From Salininema proteolyticum (lineage in GTDB: Bacteria; Actinomycetota; Actinomycetes; Mycobacteriales; Micromonosporaceae): a stretch of 64,000 bases of DNA. Below, in pieces: positions 34,911 to 44,242 of the stretch. Position 1 is the first letter of the stretch, and the number at the start of each line of letters is the position of its first letter. The stretch is taken from assembly GCF_042685645.1 (NCBI RefSeq), contig NZ_JBHUNX010000001.1:62001-126000 (forward strand). The letters run 5' to 3'. Made by a program: the position numbers and the translations under genes. Below the pieces are notes generated by a model. The model was not told the origin of the DNA, made no database searches, and saw only the letters and a list, made by a program, of their open reading frames with translations.

Positions 34911-35756
34911 GTGAAAGGTAAACCATTGACCGACACCACCTCCGCCCCGGTCCCACCTCGAATGGCGGCGCCCGCATCTGCCGTCGCCGCCGCGACCGGG
35001 CAGGCTTACGAGGAGGCCATCGCCCTCACCAAACGGCTGAAGATGCCCTATTTCCGGCGAGCGTTGGAGGAGGTCGTCCCGACCGCCAAGGCCCAGCGTT
35101 GGGACCCGGCCGAGATCGTCCGCGTCTTGCTGGCCGAGGAAGTCGCCGGCCGGGAGTCTTCCAACCTGCGCACCAGACGCAAACGGGCAGGGTTCCCCAC
35201 GGGGAAGACCTTCCATGTCTGGGACGAGACCGCCTCGTCGATCCCCGCCCCGACTCAGCAGGCGCTGCGCACGCTCGAATGGATCGGTCGCAGGGAGAAC
35301 CTCTGCATCTGTGGTCCTTCAGGAACAGGCAAGTCGCACTTCAGCGAAGCCATCGGACAGACAGCCGTTGACGCCGGCCTGGCCGTCTCCTGGTTCACGA
35401 TCGAAGACCTCGGAGCGATCGTCCGACGCCACCGCGTTGACGACACGGTCAACAAGGCGTTCAACAGAATCGCCCGGGCTGACCTGATCATCGTCGACGA
35501 CATCGGCCTGCTTCCAGTCTCCGACGACGCTGCCGAAGGGTTCTACCGCCTGGTCGACAGCGCCTATGAGAAACGCTCCCTGGCCGTCTCGTCCAACCTC
35601 CACCCCAGCGGGTTCGATGAGATTATGCCGAAAACACTGGCCACGGCCACTGTCGATCGGCTGCTGCACCACGCGCACATCGCCGTCACCTCAGGCGAGA
35701 GCCACCGGTTGAACGAAGCGACTACTGGCAAAGGAGTCGTTTCTTTCAGTAGCTAA
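34911..35756 (+). CDS. istB: IS21 helper ATPase IstB
   Basis: 281 residues of the DnaC-like AAA+ family. Walker A GPSGTGKSH lies near residue 140, Walker B LIIVDDIG near 198. It selects target DNA and stimulates IstA. GTG 34911 gives the longest form; TTG 34926, preceded by GAAAGG, may be the real start. Confidence 0.92.
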   Translation: MKGKPLTDTTSAPVPPRMAAPASAVAAATGQAYEEAIALTKRLKMPYFRRALEEVVPTAKAQRWDPAEIVRVLLAEEVAGRESSNLRTRRKRAGFPTGKTFHVWDETASSIPAPTQQALRTLEWIGRRENLCICGPSGTGKSHFSEAIGQTAVDAGLAVSWFTIEDLGAIVRRHRVDDTVNKAFNRIARADLIIVDDIGLLPVSDDAAEGFYRLVDSAYEKRSLAVSSNLHPSGFDEIMPKTLATATVDRLLHHAHIAVTSGESHRLNEATTGKGVVSFSS

Positions 35757-35856
35757 ACGGAAACGTTCAGTCGTGTTCTGGGGAACTTAGATGTCCGCCA
35801 GCAGGGACCTTACGAGTCCGCCAGTGGGGAAGTTCGCAAGACCGTTGACAAAGGTC

Positions 35857-36072
35857 CAATGCCGTCTTTCCGGGTCTGATGTCGAGCCGGGGCTTCTCCT
35901 GACGGGAACCGTCGTCTGGTGGGGCGAAGACGGCATTTTGGGAGGGGGACGGACAGCACTCGCCGGCCGGACCTCGCCGGGGGAGTTCTGGCAATATGTC
36001 GAAGTCTCCGTCCCCGACGAGTTCGCCGATGACTTCCTCTCGGCGGAGTCGATCGAATTTCACCTGGGTTAG
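35857..36072 (+). pseudogene. Membrane-anchored beta-domain protein, copy B, 3' part
   Basis: 72 codons from CRLSGSDVEPGLLLTGTVVWWG to the end EFHLG, closely matching the C-terminus of copy A. It has no start of its own; it was separated from its 5' part by the IS21 element. Confidence 0.85.
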
Positions 36073-36090
36073 TCGAGGGCGGAGAAAAGG

Positions 36091-36513
36091 TCACTCCACG
36101 ATCACGCCGTTCTTGCATCTATAGATGGCACCATCGTCGGACCTCCTCATGCAAGCCCTCACCACGATGTAGTCTCCTACCCGCGGGTTTCCGATATCGA
36201 GCCATTCGACTTTGCCATAGCTGTTCTTCGCGTAGCATTCGCCGTTCCAGCACGCAAGGACTTCGATGTAGTATCCGTCGGTCCGGTAGTCCTGTACGCC
36301 GATGTCATCCATGTCTTCGCTGGGATTGTCGGCATCGTAGTCCCTCCACGCGATGATTCCGGCGATTTTCCCCTCCGCGTTGCGGACGTACCAGGTATCG
36401 CCGTTCGGAGTGCCTCCATAGGTGCCTGGTTGCGCAGCGGCAGTCCCGACGGAAGCCAGGATGATTCCAATGGCGGCTATGAGGCTCGAAATGGCCCTGG
36501 AAAGTGTTCTCAT
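36091..36513 (-). CDS. Small secreted protein, unknown function
   Basis: 140 residues with a signal peptide (LIAAIGIILASVGTAAAQP, cleavage after AAA). The mature part has four cysteines (LACWNGECY, RACMRRS, YRCKNG) and beta-rich sequence with WYVRNAEGKI and GDYIVVRACMRR, reminiscent of small SH3-like secreted proteins, though no domain is certain. ATG 36513 is set by the signal peptide. Confidence 0.7.
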   Translation of the reverse strand: MRTLSRAISSLIAAIGIILASVGTAAAQPGTYGGTPNGDTWYVRNAEGKIAGIIAWRDYDADNPSEDMDDIGVQDYRTDGYYIEVLACWNGECYAKNSYGKVEWLDIGNPRVGDYIVVRACMRRSDDGAIYRCKNGVIVE

Positions 36514-36811
36514 TTCGCGTAGTCCCTTCGGGCGCGGAGACGAGCACCAAGTCTTGTCGGTCTTATTCCGCGCCGTGATCGAATGACCCTTATGTGGATG
36601 GTAGGTCCCGGCGCCTCTCACCGGGTACGGCGACTGATTCGAGAGGGTCGTATTGGCGACAGAGGACAATAGGGCTCGATTTGAGACACGGCAGTCGTCC
36701 CCGCGACGGCGACGGTTGGCGGACCGTCAGGCAAATGCGGGGCCCGTATCAGCGATCCCGAGAACTGTTGCTGCAATAGCGGCCATAGGAGGGATACAGA
36801 GAGATGCTCGT

Positions 36812-37462
36812 CTACGGCAGCGCGGCCGCCGGACGGGTCTTGTCGACGGCCAGATGTATCGCCATTGCGCCGAGCACGGTTCCCATGAAATAGCGCTGGA
36901 TTCTGGTCCACAGCGGCCTCTCCGCCAGGAATGCGGCTATCCCGCCGGCCCCGCACACGATCAGGCCGTTCACCGTGATGCCGACAGCCATCTGAGTCAG
37001 CCCGAGGACAAGGCTCTGCGCGGCGACCGGGCCGCTCGCCGGGTCGATGAACTGAGGAAGCAGAGAGACGTAGAGGATGGCGAGCTTGGGGTTCAGCAGG
37101 CTGGTGAGCATGCCCATGGCGAACAGCCTCCGGGGCGGGTCCACCTGGAGGTCCTTGGGAGCGAAGGCCGATGTGCCTCCCGGGCGCAGGGCTTGCCAGG
37201 CCAGCCAGAGGAGGTAGACCGCGCCGGCGATCTTGAGTGCCGTATAGAGGGCCGGGACGAGGGCGAAGATCGCGCTGATCCCTGCGACCGCCCCGACCAG
37301 GTAGACGAACACGCCTCCCGCGATACCCGCAAGAGAGACGAATCCTGCCTTGCGGCCCTGGGTGATCGTCCGCGAGACCAGATAGATCATATTGGGTCCC
37401 GGGGTCAGGACCATTCCCAACGCCACGAGCGAGATGCCCGCCATCGCCGTCCACTCGACCAC
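36812..37462 (-). CDS. LysE/RhtB family exporter
   Basis: 216 residues and six helices. The RhtB signature VALGMVLTPGPNMIYLVSRTI near residue 10 distinguishes it from the ArgO-like protein at 15152; LTSLLNPKLAILYVSLLPQF follows in the middle. RhtB proteins export neutral amino acids such as homoserine, threonine or leucine; the substrate is not predicted. GTG 37462 is chosen since GGAGG lies 6 nt before it; ATG 37444 is possible. Confidence 0.87.
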   Translation of the reverse strand: MVEWTAMAGISLVALGMVLTPGPNMIYLVSRTITQGRKAGFVSLAGIAGGVFVYLVGAVAGISAIFALVPALYTALKIAGAVYLLWLAWQALRPGGTSAFAPKDLQVDPPRRLFAMGMLTSLLNPKLAILYVSLLPQFIDPASGPVAAQSLVLGLTQMAVGITVNGLIVCGAGGIAAFLAERPLWTRIQRYFMGTVLGAMAIHLAVDKTRPAAALP

Positions 37463-37802
37463 TGCCGTCCTCCTTATCGCACAACCCATGGCTTACCGTC
37501 CACTCAAACGGATTCCTCGAGAAACCGCCTTCGGGTTTCCGCCCAATGAGATCGGCGTCGAGACGATGATAGCCCGGGCTCGGGGTTCTGACCCGTGTCC
37601 GTTCCGCAACTGTCAGGCGGACTCTGTCGCCGCTTGGGCCCCATTTCGGTTGAAGAACGGGTTCTCGACGGGGAAGGGCGCCATGGCCATACGATTCGGC
37701 GGGTCAACGTATCGGAGTTCGGTGGGTGCGACATCGTCCCGAGCGGAAGAGGGACGCCGATGAGGGTGGCCGTGTCCGGAGTCGTTGGTGTACCGCGGGA
37801 GT
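37463..37802. other. Intergenic region, nothing recognised
   Basis: About 340 bases between two leftward genes; it holds the ribosome binding site of the LysE-type gene at its left edge. No further feature was found. Confidence 0.5.
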
Positions 37803-38994
37803 TCAGAGGGTTCCGAACACGATGTCCATCGACGTCGCGCCCCGTAGCTCCGCGACCTGTTCGGCCTCCTGCCGCAGCGCCTTCTTGGCTCCGTCGGGGA
37901 CCGAGCGGAAGGTGTCGACTCTGACCGTCAGCTTCCGTCCGCTCTTGTGCGGACGCCAAATGCCGACGATCTCGCTGTCCGCGAGTACCGTTCCCGGTTC
38001 ACCCACAGGCTTCCACACGGACCGCACGTGCTTCTCGTCGACGATCGTTTCACGGTCGCGCATCTGGGTATAGGGGTCGCGCTGCGGAAGCAGTCGCACT
38101 CCCTTCGGCGGCGTCGCCGCCCGCAGCGCGTTGAGGTCTTCCGTGAGGATCCATGACCCGCGGCCGAAACCCACCTGCGTCAACTCGTTCTCGATCAAGC
38201 GCCACCAGTGGTCGGCATCGCCGGCCTGGACTCCGACCCACGCGGCGAAATCGCCCCGCGTCGACGGGCCGTATCGGCGCAGGTACCGGCGGAGCAGTTC
38301 GGCACGCGCGATGTAAGGATCGGTCTGCGGGATCGGACGGCCGAGCCACTCGTCGACCAGGACGAGCGGTGCCTTGTTTCCGGCACGTGGCGCCAAAACA
38401 GACCAGCCCCCTCAAAGTGAGGAGGCGAAAGCAGAAGTGGACGACGCCCTCTCCGAGCGGCTGGTTCGCGGCGTAGGGTCCTATCTCCTCCCAGACGTTT
38501 CGTTGCCTCTTCGGCAAGGTACGGGCGATGCGCTCGGCGACCTCTTCTCCCAACTCGCCAATGGCAAGACGCCTCCCGGACAACACGTTGCGAGTCTCTG
38601 CTTCCGTCAACTCCACCGTCTCATCGAGACTCATTGCGAGACGGTCCAACGCCGGACCGACCCCGAGAACGAGGTGCAGCCTAGCCTTCTCCGTCGGCGG
38701 CAGTACACCCGTGGTGAAGGTCGGAGCGTCCGTCACTGGGAAGTAGAACGGCGCGCCCCGCATGCACCAGCTCTGAAGCAGGCTCTTCTCGTCGGAGACC
38801 GCTGCGTCGAGCCGGCCGGCGGTCATGTCGCGGACTCTCGCGTGCAGGGCGAGCAGTGCTGAACCGGGCGGACTGTTCTGGATCCCGCAGGCGCCGGCCG
38901 CGTCCACGAGACGGTCGGACGTCGATCTTTCGTCGAGATTGTGCGCGCCGAGGCGAAAAGCGATGACATCGGCTTTCGAGACCTTGAGAACCAC
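37803..38994 (-). pseudogene. Winged-helix DNA-binding domain protein (HTH_42/AlkX-like), frameshifted
   Basis: Two frames together make one family protein. The 5' part (from 38994) contains LLALHARVRD, WCMRGAPFYFPVTDAP and LTLRGLVCFG; the 3' part contains APRAGNKAPLVLVDEWLG, LRRYLRRYGPSTRGDFAAWVG and ends SMDIVFGTL at 37803. The switch lies at about 38385-38400, where removing one base restores 396 residues, a normal length. Homologs include the interstrand-crosslink glycosylase YcaQ/AlkX group. A real mutation and a base-calling error cannot be separated here. Confidence 0.85.
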
Positions 38995-39136
38995 GCGCTC
39001 ACACTATCGCGACGTGTTCCATCCCGGCGTATTAAAACGCATTTCATGGAGGCCCGGGGCTGATGGCGGCTGAGGAAGCGGGGAATGAGAGAGGCGAGTG
39101 GCCCGGCCGTTGAGGGAACGGCCGACAATGGCGAAC

Positions 39137-39505
39137 TCAGCCGAGGTCGGTGTCCGGACCCGCCGCGATGTCGAGCGTGTAGGTGAAACGGTCGTCGTCG
39201 GCTTCGAACCGGTCCGGTTCCACGGTGCTGATCTCGTCCAGCATGCCTCGCATGACCGACTCGGTGCCCCACGCCTCCGCCTGTGTGGCCACGGGTTCGA
39301 GCTCCCAGGCGGCCAGGACCCCGTCTCTCGACCGGTAGGCGAAGGCGAACCGGATCCGTTCCTGCGACTGCGGTCCCCCGACTCGACGCGCAAGCGTGAA
39401 GCGGAGGTCGGCGTCTTCGATCAGGGGCGGCTTGCCGATGAGGGCGGGCGGCCGACTGATGGCGTCGAAGAGGTGCCGGGAGATGGAGGGCAAATCAAGT
39501 CCCAT
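39137..39505 (-). CDS. Hypothetical protein, duplicated family
   Basis: 122 residues from ATG 39505 (GGAG 5 nt before). No signal peptide or membrane helix. Landmarks: GKPPLIEDADLRFTLARRV, FAYRSRDGVLAAWELEPVA and a C-terminal RFEADDDRFTYTLDIAAG. A decayed copy is at 27168-27490, which supports this as a real gene of this genome. No known family. Confidence 0.7.
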   Translation of the reverse strand: MGLDLPSISRHLFDAISRPPALIGKPPLIEDADLRFTLARRVGGPQSQERIRFAFAYRSRDGVLAAWELEPVATQAEAWGTESVMRGMLDEISTVEPDRFEADDDRFTYTLDIAAGPDTDLG

Positions 39506-39801
39506 GTGGGCTCCATGAAATGGTGTTCGATCCGTGGGGTGGGCGACGCCCAGCATACGTGCCCCGTTATCGCCAGTGCGGTGGGCACCGGCGTTCGCGT
39601 CCTGGGTCGCGTTGCGGGGCATCGATCGAGGCTTTTCGACGGCCGAGTCCGGTCGCTCGAGACAGGTTATTAGCTCAAGCCCCGCAACGGCATCGGCGGC
39701 TCACAGCGGAAGCGCGTCCTCCTGCTCAGTGGCAGCATCTGCCACCGAGCAGAAGAGGCGAGAGTGATCAAAGGCCGCTCCGAATGCCGTCCGGTCCTCG
39801 G

Positions 39802-41091
39802 TCAGGCGGTCTTTCGGGACCGGGTGAGGAACACGAGCGCGGCGCCGGCGCTCAGTGCGGCTGCGGAATACCAGATCAGGGACATGTACGAGGTGCCTGT
39901 GACGGGCAGCTTGGGTTGCGGGCCGTCCGTCGTGGTCGGCGCGTCCGATTCGGACTCCGAGGGGCTCTTGGAATCGGTCGGGTCGGCCGAGCCGGTCTCA
40001 GTGGGCTCCTCGGTGGAAGTGCCCGTCTCAGTGGGTTCTACCGTCGGCGAGGCGCTGGGGCTTTCGGTCGCGGTCTCGGTCGGTTCGTCGCTCGGCGACG
40101 GGCTGGGCTCCTCACCGCCGTCGGCCTCCACTCCGACCAAGAGCAGATTGTCCGAGTCCCCGAGCTCGGCTGCGACGACGATGTCGTCTGAATCGGCCGA
40201 CTGCAGTGACTTGGCCTCGGTAGAGCTGGTGTTCAGGGCGGACACGTACCCGTCGATGAACCCGAGGCTCTTGGCCCCGTACACGTCGTCTGCCAGAGTC
40301 AGCTCGGCGAGGTCCAGACGCTCCAGGCCGTGCTGGGGGCCGGTGCCGGCCGGAACGGTCAGCTCGGGGAAGACGCAGTACACGATGCGGTGCCCCGTGT
40401 CCTCACATGCGGCGGGCAAGGTGAACTCGGCGTCCTCGGGATAGCGGAGGACCATCTCCACACCGACGGCGTCGACCGCTCCCTGGTTGTACAGGCCGAT
40501 CTCCTCACGTCCGAACGGAGTCGCGGAGTCCTTCTCCAGATGAACGGAGTCCACCGACCACACGCCCATGTCGATACCGCTCTCTCCACGCGCTATGAAC
40601 ATGTCCTGTTCCATCTTGCTGTGGTCGGGGTCGATGGGGCCATCGGCCTCGACGGTCGCGGTGGCGGCGGTGGCCTTGGCGTCGGCGGGCACGAAGATCG
40701 TGATGTCGTCCATGTGCCGTACCTGTCCGGGCCCGATATCGCCCAGGTCGCAGGTTATCTCCAGGGTGTTCTCGACGTATGGATCGCACGAGGCGTCCGG
40801 GTTGAACGGGCCCAGGGCGATGGCGTCGGGGCCGAGTCCGTCGTCGACCGGTTCGATGGAGAAGTGGAGTCGGACGTCGAGGGCCTCCGCGTCGCCTTCG
40901 TTGTAGACGTCGAAGCTGAGGCGGTGCGTTTGGGCCTCGGGCCCGATCGACGTCTCCTGCGGAGTGATCTTAAGGACGGCTTCGCCGTTGTCGTCGGCCG
41001 AGGCGCTCGCCATTCCGAGGGAGGCGAAGGCGAGGGCCGCGACGGCGCTGAGAATGGCGGGGAGGTACCGGCGGAATCTACTGCGGGGCAT
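39802..41091 (-). CDS. LPXTG-type cell-wall anchored surface protein
   Basis: 429 residues. Signal peptide (LPAILSAVAALAFASLGMASASA), two beta domains of the CARDB/Ig-like type (residues about 40-150 and 165-300; cysteine pairs in SCDPYVENTLEITCD and ACEDTGHRIVYCVF), then a Ser/Thr/Glu/Pro-rich stalk (about 320-390). The sorting signal at about 394 is LPVTG, followed by a hydrophobic helix and a basic tail RSRKTA. A sortase would attach it to peptidoglycan; none is encoded in the window. Confidence 0.88.
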   Translation of the reverse strand: MPRSRFRRYLPAILSAVAALAFASLGMASASADDNGEAVLKITPQETSIGPEAQTHRLSFDVYNEGDAEALDVRLHFSIEPVDDGLGPDAIALGPFNPDASCDPYVENTLEITCDLGDIGPGQVRHMDDITIFVPADAKATAATATVEADGPIDPDHSKMEQDMFIARGESGIDMGVWSVDSVHLEKDSATPFGREEIGLYNQGAVDAVGVEMVLRYPEDAEFTLPAACEDTGHRIVYCVFPELTVPAGTGPQHGLERLDLAELTLADDVYGAKSLGFIDGYVSALNTSSTEAKSLQSADSDDIVVAAELGDSDNLLLVGVEADGGEEPSPSPSDEPTETATESPSASPTVEPTETGTSTEEPTETGSADPTDSKSPSESESDAPTTTDGPQPKLPVTGTSYMSLIWYSAAALSAGAALVFLTRSRKTA

Positions 41092-41386
41092 GGTCGTCTT
41101 CCAGTTCGGGGTGGGGTGGCCACTCGATCATGTCAGGCGCGGGCGGCGGAGGAAAGTATTGATGCCGAACTGTTATAGGGGGATGTCATCGTCTGACTAC
41201 CTGTGGCCGCGTGTTGGATGGTCGGAACGTCTGGGGACCGATTGCCCCAGAACATGATCCGGGATGCGGAGTGCTGCGGGTTGGTATCCCGAGGGAGACG
41301 ATGTCGTGGTTTCGCGGCGCGGGGGCGCTCCGCCGCGCGATGGCGGTGCCGTGGCATCTGACGGGCGCCGGCTCCGCGATCGTCAA

Positions 41387-41725
41387 TCAGACGTTCGGGT
41401 CGGGCAGGAGCTCGCGCACCTCTTGCGGACACCGGCAGGCGGCGGCGAACTTGCCGGCCCACTCCAGAGCCTCCTCGCGGGAGCCCACGTCCACGATCAC
41501 GAAACCGCCGAGGACCGCCTTGGTCTCGGGGAAGGGACCTTCACTGACGGTCCCGTCGGCCGCTACGATGCTGGCGCTCTGGCTTTCCAGTCCGGCGCCG
41601 AAGATCCACGCGCCGGCGCGCTTGGCCTCGTCGACCACCTGGTGGGCGGCCCTGTCCGCATCGGGGAGGTCCTCCTCCGGGATGTCCATCGAGCCGTCGT
41701 CGAATGAGATCAGGTATCGCGTCAT
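41387..41725 (-). CDS. YCII-related (DGPF) protein
   Basis: 112 residues with the YCII fold: MTRYLISFDDGSMDIP, AGAWIFGAGLESQSASIV, the family motif SEGPFPETKAVLGGFVIVD and SREEALEWAGKFAAAC. The family is small and often found beside ECF sigma factors; its biochemical role is unclear. GGAG precedes the ATG. Confidence 0.82.
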   Translation of the reverse strand: MTRYLISFDDGSMDIPEEDLPDADRAAHQVVDEAKRAGAWIFGAGLESQSASIVAADGTVSEGPFPETKAVLGGFVIVDVGSREEALEWAGKFAAACRCPQEVRELLPDPNV

Positions 41726-42075
41726 GCCATTTCTCCCCGTCCTGCGTTGTTCTCGAGTACCGCTCTGCCCTGCCGTGTACGTCGGATCTTGGAGACCACG
41801 AGTACCCGGTGAAGAATATTCGCCGAGGCCGAGGGGCATTGCCCACCTGCTTCGATGTTAGGGCGATGGTATGACAATTCGGCCGGTATGTCATGCGACT
41901 CGGGAGCCGTGTCGCGGGGAGGGAATGGGTCGATACGGTCCATCGTTGCCGCGGGGGGAGACTCATCCGTTCCACTGTCTTCTCCGGCGGGAAAAGTGGT
42001 ATTCGAATGTAATTCACCTATAGTCGGCAGGGTCGAGACCTCCCTCGTTCTACTCCCGCTGAAAGGTACACCCCC
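41726..42075. promoter_or_regulatory. Promoter region of the asparagine-synthase-like gene
   Basis: 350 bases between divergent genes. A TATAGT hexamer at 42019-42024 fits a -10 box for the rightward gene; GAAAGG at 42060-42065 is its ribosome binding site. No other element was recognised. Confidence 0.5.
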
Positions 42076-43575
42076 GTGCTCTTCCGCACCGACTCCTCCT
42101 CGACCACCCCTGCCTCCGACTCGGCCGTCACGCCTTCCGACGACCACCGCCACCTGCTCTGGGCCCGCGGATACCTGTACACCTCGATCGACGTCGCACC
42201 GCCTCACCCCTGGTGGCGTTCGCAGGAGCTCGGCGGCCGCACGCTCCACCACGACCCGCGCCTCGGTTTCGCCGTCGCCTGCCGGGGGCGCAGCTTCGTG
42301 GCCCTGCTCGGCATCGCCGTCGACATCGCCGACTGGACGACGGACCTCGGGGGCATCGCCGCCAAGCTTCTGTCCCGCCGGCGCCGCTCGCGCGACCGGA
42401 TGATCGAGGCGCTCGACTTCGTCTGCGGACGCTACATCGTCATCGACGGCCGTGGAAGCAATGTGTGGGTCCAGAGCGACGCGACCGGGATGAGGCCCGT
42501 CCACTACTCGGAGAAGGCCGACGCGTTCTCCTCCCACGCCCACCTGCTGGCCGAGGTCACGGGCGCTCCGAGGCATCCCGTGTTCCCCGATCCCAATGAA
42601 CTGTTCGCCCGGCACCGGACCTACGCGCTGCCCGGCAATCTGACGCCCTGGGACACCGTCCGGACGCTCACGCCGAACACGGACATGCACGTGCCCACCA
42701 AGCGCGTCCGGCGCTTCTATCCGCGAGTGGAGATGGCCCGCCGGGACCCTCTGGAGGTCATCGACCACCTCGGGCCGATCCTCGAGAGCCAGCTGGAGCT
42801 GCTCAGCCGGGACCACCGGCTGCTCATCTCGCTCACCGCCGGTCTAGACAGCCGGACCACGACCGCCGTCTCCCGGTCTGTGGCGGACCGGGCCACCTAC
42901 TTCTGCTACGAGTTCCCCGAAGTGCGGCAGGGCAGGACCGGGAAGAAATCACGGGACTCCGACGTGTCCCGGGAGCTCGCCGACAAGCTCGGCCTGGACT
43001 TCCGCCGCGTGCCGATGCCCTACCGCTACCCCGAGGAGCCGCTGCTCTCCATCACCAGGGCGAACGCCTCCCTGTACAGCCACCCGGCCCTGGGACTCTC
43101 CCACTTGGAGAGCGGGCTAGACGGCTACCTGCACATTCGGTCGAACCATTACGGGATCGCCCGGCGCTGGTACAGCGTGCTCGGCAAGGTGCGGACGCCG
43201 GTCGGCCCCCGGGAGATGGCGCGGGTGCTCACCGAGCTCCACGGTGACGGCGAGCCGTTCGTCGAGGAGTTCGGGCGGTTCCACGACCTGGTCGACTTCG
43301 GCGCCACAGAGGGGCTCTGCGATCAGCACGAGCTGCTCTATTGGGAGCACCGCATGGGCACGTGGATCGGGTGTTTCCTCGCCGAGAGCGACGTCGCCTA
43401 CGAGACCTACACGGTGGTCAACGCCAGGCACATCTACGAGTGGATGATGTCGGTGAAGGCGAAGCTGCGCCGCAACGGCGCGGTCCAGCGGGGCCTGATC
43501 ACAGCCTACTGGCCCGAGGCCATGGACTTTCCGGTCAATGGAAAGCTCAAGGACCGGTTTCCGCAGAGGGCATAG
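42076..43575 (+). CDS. Asparagine-synthase-like ATP-dependent ligase
   Basis: 499 residues. The N-terminal 200 resemble the glutaminase-fold half of asparagine synthetase B (FVCGRYIVIDGRGSNVWVQSDATGMRPVHY) but there is no Cys after the initiator Met, so it cannot hydrolyse glutamine. The C-terminal half has the ATP pyrophosphatase loop LLISLTAGLDSRT near residue 249 and a later DSDVSRELADKLGLDF. Related proteins act in natural product or cell-envelope biosynthesis as amide-forming ligases or cyclases (for example lasso peptide cyclases). No precursor peptide or partner protease is adjacent. GTG start. Confidence 0.8.
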   Translation: MLFRTDSSSTTPASDSAVTPSDDHRHLLWARGYLYTSIDVAPPHPWWRSQELGGRTLHHDPRLGFAVACRGRSFVALLGIAVDIADWTTDLGGIAAKLLSRRRRSRDRMIEALDFVCGRYIVIDGRGSNVWVQSDATGMRPVHYSEKADAFSSHAHLLAEVTGAPRHPVFPDPNELFARHRTYALPGNLTPWDTVRTLTPNTDMHVPTKRVRRFYPRVEMARRDPLEVIDHLGPILESQLELLSRDHRLLISLTAGLDSRTTTAVSRSVADRATYFCYEFPEVRQGRTGKKSRDSDVSRELADKLGLDFRRVPMPYRYPEEPLLSITRANASLYSHPALGLSHLESGLDGYLHIRSNHYGIARRWYSVLGKVRTPVGPREMARVLTELHGDGEPFVEEFGRFHDLVDFGATEGLCDQHELLYWEHRMGTWIGCFLAESDVAYETYTVVNARHIYEWMMSVKAKLRRNGAVQRGLITAYWPEAMDFPVNGKLKDRFPQRA

Positions 43576-43693
43576 TGCCATACTGGCGTGAAAGATCAAC
43601 GAGAGCGAAAACAGCGATTCCTTGAAGAACTCAACTCCGCACGAGCAGGGCGCCGAAGACTTCGTCAGCTCGCCGTCGCACCATGGGCCCAGA

Positions 43694-44242
43694 ATGAAGA
43701 AGAGCGCGTTCCTGCTGTTCATGGCCGCGATCCTGCTGCCGCTGGGCCTGTACTTGATCCTCAACGACCTCCCCGACACCTCGAGCAGGCGCGCGCAGAT
43801 CATCGTCCAGTGGACTCCCGCCACGTTCGGGGCGCTGTTCCTCATCTACGGCGGCATCGGGCTGGCGACCGCTTGGTCGGGCGCGGCGCGGAAGGGCCGT
43901 GACGCCATCGACCTGGCGATCGGTTTGAACGGGATCACCGTGCGGGGTGGCCGCGAAATCCCATGGACGGCGATATCCAGCGTCACCAGCATCAGGTACG
44001 ACAACAATTCCAAGATCGCGCTCCTGTGGGACCGGGCCGACCTGAACTGCGCATTCGAGGTCCGTCTCAACGAGGCCGTGGACGTTCCGCGGCTCAGGAC
44101 GAAGGACGGAGTTCCGTGCTTGAAGATCAACCTGCTCCGGTATCCGGCCGCAGAGTACACGCGTCTCTATGATCTGGCGGTCTCCCGGTTCGAGGGCCGG
44201 CGCATTCCGGTCGACACCGAGAGGAAGATGAAGCAGACGTAG
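43694..44242 (+). CDS. Membrane protein of unknown function
   Basis: 182 residues from ATG 43694 (a TTG at 43622 would add 24). Two helices (FLLFMAAILLPLGLYLIL; FGALFLIYGGIGLATAW) precede a cytoplasmic domain (IDLAIGLNGITVRGGREIPWTAISSV) of PH-like pattern. Another frame starting at GTG 43588 encodes a basic peptide overlapping the 5' end, so the true start or a small frameshift is unsettled. Confidence 0.65.
   Translation: MKKSAFLLFMAAILLPLGLYLILNDLPDTSSRRAQIIVQWTPATFGALFLIYGGIGLATAWSGAARKGRDAIDLAIGLNGITVRGGREIPWTAISSVTSIRYDNNSKIALLWDRADLNCAFEVRLNEAVDVPRLRTKDGVPCLKINLLRYPAAEYTRLYDLAVSRFEGRRIPVDTERKMKQT

Larger units (their letters stand above)
33246..35850 (+). mobile_element. IS21-family insertion sequence, 2605 bp
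   Basis: Ends TGTTAGTGGACGTGCC (left) and, on the opposite strand, TGTCAACGGTCTTGCG (right): imperfect inverted repeats starting TGT, with further internal repeats of the CTGGCGGAC type, as usual in IS21. The 6-bp direct repeat AAGGTC (33240-33245 and 35851-35856) is the target duplication. It carries istA and istB, both intact, so the element may still be active. Confidence 0.92.

Noticed and set aside
43588..43902. Alternative reading frame (basic peptide) overlapping the membrane protein gene
   Set aside because: Only the first 40 residues look protein-like; the rest is a shadow of the membrane protein. Kept as a start-site uncertainty.
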